Source of the DNA: Algoriphagus resistens
GTDB lineage: Bacteria; Bacteroidota; Bacteroidia; Cytophagales; Cyclobacteriaceae
Reading direction: 5' to 3'
Length of the DNA: 64,000 nt
NCBI RefSeq assembly: GCF_001442615.1
Contig: NZ_LMXN01000001.1
Span: forward strand, 434,001-498,000
Below, piece by piece: positions 61,968-64,000 of the stretch (position 1 is its first letter; the number at the start of each line of letters is the position of its first letter). The notes beneath the pieces are model-generated. The model was not told where the DNA came from and did no database searches. It was given only the letters and a program-made list of their open reading frames with translations. Made by a program: the position numbers and the translations under genes.

Positions 61968-64000
61968 ATGAGAAAGTACCTGCTTCTGTTTGCAGTATGT
62001 TGTGTAAGTGCGTTGGGTTGTAATACAAAAGAAGAAGATCCCTTTGCTACTGTGAAACCGGATGAATCGAGGTTCACAAAGATTCCACTGGCCGGAAATT
62101 TCAATGAACCCATGGAAATAGAGGTGCTGGATAACGGCGATGTACTGATTATAGAGAGACACGGTACGCTGAAGCTTTTTCAGCAAGAATCAGGAGCAAC
62201 TTCTGTGGTTGGGGAATTGGAGGTGTTCCCGGAGCGGGAAGACGGTTTGATGGGAATGGCCAAGGATCCGGATTTTGAAACTAATCACTGGTTGTATCTT
62301 TATTATGCTCCGGTTTCAGAGCCAGCTCTGAACAGGATTTCGCGGTTTGACTTTGTGGACAATAAGCTGGACCTGGCTTCCGAGGTTGTGATTTTGGATG
62401 TGGATATTTATCGGGGATGCTGCCATTCCGGTGGAGGGCTGGAATTCGATGCCCAGGGAAATCTCTACCTGGGAATAGGGGATGATTCTACTCCTTTTGA
62501 GTCGGGTAATTTTAGTCCTATAGACGAGCGCCAGGATCAGCCCAGGAATGTGGATGCCCAGAGAAGTTCGGGAAACACCAACGATTTGCGCGGAGCGATT
62601 CTTCGGATCAAACCAAACCCGGAGGGCGGTTATTCAATTCCAGAAGGAAATTTATTTCCCGTTGGCACGCCTAAAAGCCGTCCGGAAATCTATGTGAAGG
62701 GCAACAGAAATCCATTTAGATTTTCGATCGACAGCCATAACGGGAATTTGTACTGGGGTGAAGTAGGACCTGACGGATCTGAAGATAAAGAAGGCCGCGG
62801 ACCCAGGGGGTATGATGAAATCAATGTGGCCACAGGCCCTGGATATTATGGCTGGCCATATTTTGTCGGAAAGAATTACGCCTATTGGAAGTATGATTTT
62901 GCTACAGGTGAAAGCCTGTTTCAATTTGATCCCACCGCTCCAAAAAATACCTCGCCAAACAATACGGGAATGGAAATCCTTCCCGAAGCCCGGCCGGCCC
63001 TGATTTACTATCCCTATGCGGAGTCAGAAGAATTCCCGATGCTGGGTCAAGGTGGCAGAAATGCCATGGCCGGGCAGGTGTATTATCGGGAAGATTATGA
63101 GGATTCTGAGGTGAGATTTCCAGGATACTACCATGGTAAGCTGTTCATCTATGACTGGATGCGAAACTGGATTTTTACCGTTCGTCTGACGGAGAATTTT
63201 GAATACGATACCATGGAGCGGTTTATGCCGGAGACACATTTTGAGAAGCCTATGGATATGCAGTTTGCAAAAGACGGTTCCTTGTATGTATTGGAATACG
63301 GTACTTTTTGGCGCGCGAACAATGACGATTCGGGTTTGTACAGAATTGTTTTTTCCGAAGGAAACAGAAAACCTGAAGTGAAAATCTCAGCTGACCAAAT
63401 TCAAGGGGCAGCGCCCCTCACAGTTGCATTTTCCTCAAGGGGAACATCGGATCCAGACCTGGATGATCAGGTGACCTACCTATGGGAATTTGGGGAAAAC
63501 GGATCATCTTCCACAGAAGAAAACCCTACCTATACCTTTGACTCTGCGGGAATTTACAAGGTTACACTGACTGCCACTGACCAGAATGTGGAGTCGGCCA
63601 GCTCCTTTTTGGAAGTAAAAGTAGGGAATGAGGCGCCTATAGTTTCAATTGATTGGAAAGGAAACCGGAGCTTTTATTTCGGAAAGGAGAGCGTTGGGTA
63701 CAGCGTATCTGCTACAGATAAGGAAGATGGGGAAATTGAAACTTCCCAGATCAGCTTGACAGTCGATTACCTGGAAGGTGGATATGATCTGATAGAAACC
63801 GGACATCAGCAAGAAGTGCTGAGCATTGGAGAAACTTACATTAATGAAGCAGGCTGCAAAGCCTGCCACGGAATCAACAACGCTTCAGTGGGGCCGGATT
63901 ACAGGTCAGTATCGGAGAAATACAAAAATGATCCGAACGCAAAATCCTACCTGGTTGATAAGGTAAAAAATGGTGGGTCTGGTGTCTGGGGAGAGCAGGT
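61968..64000 (+). CDS. PQQ-dependent sugar dehydrogenase/PKD/cytochrome c lipoprotein (partial)
   Basis: The frame is open from the ATG at 61968 to the right edge, 677 codons so far. It begins with a lipoprotein signal (LLLFAVCCVSALGC). Residues about 35-460 form a glucose/sorbosone dehydrogenase propeller: PMEIEVLDNGDVLIIER, then RGCCHSGGGLEFDAQGNLYL and GNRNPFRFSIDSHNGNLYWG. A PKD domain follows near residues 480-555 (TSDPDLDDQVTYLWEFGENG). The heme motif CKACH at residues 630-634 starts a cytochrome c domain. It should oxidise sugars and pass electrons to its own heme. The C terminus, perhaps with carbohydrate-binding or ThuA domains, lies outside the window. Confidence 0.88.
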   Translation, partial: MRKYLLLFAVCCVSALGCNTKEEDPFATVKPDESRFTKIPLAGNFNEPMEIEVLDNGDVLIIERHGTLKLFQQESGATSVVGELEVFPEREDGLMGMAKDPDFETNHWLYLYYAPVSEPALNRISRFDFVDNKLDLASEVVILDVDIYRGCCHSGGGLEFDAQGNLYLGIGDDSTPFESGNFSPIDERQDQPRNVDAQRSSGNTNDLRGAILRIKPNPEGGYSIPEGNLFPVGTPKSRPEIYVKGNRNPFRFSIDSHNGNLYWGEVGPDGSEDKEGRGPRGYDEINVATGPGYYGWPYFVGKNYAYWKYDFATGESLFQFDPTAPKNTSPNNTGMEILPEARPALIYYPYAESEEFPMLGQGGRNAMAGQVYYREDYEDSEVRFPGYYHGKLFIYDWMRNWIFTVRLTENFEYDTMERFMPETHFEKPMDMQFAKDGSLYVLEYGTFWRANNDDSGLYRIVFSEGNRKPEVKISADQIQGAAPLTVAFSSRGTSDPDLDDQVTYLWEFGENGSSSTEENPTYTFDSAGIYKVTLTATDQNVESASSFLEVKVGNEAPIVSIDWKGNRSFYFGKESVGYSVSATDKEDGEIETSQISLTVDYLEGGYDLIETGHQQEVLSIGETYINEAGCKACHGINNASVGPDYRSVSEKYKNDPNAKSYLVDKVKNGGSGVWGEQ

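Noticed and set aside
1-64000. CRISPR arrays, rRNA, tRNA and complete insertion sequences
   Set aside because: Looked for by eye on both strands; no regularly spaced repeats, no tRNA T-loop motif and no transposase frame were found.

Overview
The window looks like chromosomal DNA from a marine or soil Bacteroidota of the Cytophagales/Cyclobacteriaceae type; Algoriphagus-like is my best guess, from gene content only. The evidence is moderate GC, a DUF4301 protein, a carboxypeptidase-regulatory/OMP_b-brl outer-membrane receptor, several Gfo/Idh/MocA oxidoreductases with NRR(D/E)F-type export signals, DUF1080, ThuA and PmoA-like proteins, a menaquinone gene pair, and an AddAB-like pair in helicase-then-nuclease order. 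I saw no rRNA, tRNA, CRISPR array or complete insertion sequence.

Layout. 1-2576: an AT-rich leader with a perfect LacI-type operator, then an AAA ATPase/RloB pair (RloAB/AbiL-like defence). 2959-5848: exported sugar oxidoreductase plus a double DUF1080 lipoprotein, whose upstream region carries a second copy of the LacI-type operator. 6020-12955: housekeeping genes (THUMP methyltransferase, PIG-L deacetylase, DUF4301, pxpA-pxpB-pxpC 5-oxoprolinase, YdeI-like). 13075-20133: signalling and stress block with two sensor kinases, two single-domain response regulators, a sigma-54 activator, three small stress proteins and Dps. Immediately after the dps terminator lies the 5' part of a group II intron. 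20471-22971: AraC regulator, NmrA-like reductase, DUF1772 membrane protein and a cupredoxin gene broken by one in-frame stop. 23989-38357: mixed metabolism, including a second and larger set of exported 3-keto-sugar-type proteins (sugar isomerase, ThuA, PmoA-like, two Gfo/Idh/MocA proteins) and an aldo/keto reductase. 38415-44447: outer-membrane receptor, then a LexA/CI-like repressor facing a membrane-anchored TIR protein and its unrecognised 253-residue neighbour. 44574-49112: DUF2141, menE/menB, DJ-1/PfpI and an alpha/beta hydrolase. 49282-50340: a type IV toxin-antitoxin locus with an intact AbiEi-like gene and an internally deleted AbiEii toxin. 50677-59652: VOC protein, GH67 alpha-glucuronidase and addA/addB-like genes. 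59820-64000: barrel-like protein, LVIVD lipoprotein, and the start of a large PQQ-dehydrogenase/PKD/cytochrome c lipoprotein that runs off the right edge.

How it fits together: the exported oxidoreductases, DUF1080, ThuA, PmoA-like, sugar isomerase, GH67 and PQQ-dehydrogenase proteins indicate periplasmic processing of plant- or algal-type glycosides, at least partly under a LacI-family regulator not in the window. The accessory content is one intact defence pair (RloAB-like), one decayed toxin-antitoxin locus, and the TIR locus, which is the best candidate here for an undescribed system. A 63-bp element with imperfect inverted ends occurs twice (33041-33103 and 44477-44539), with a third half-copy near 59758, which suggests a REP- or MITE-like repeat family in this genome.
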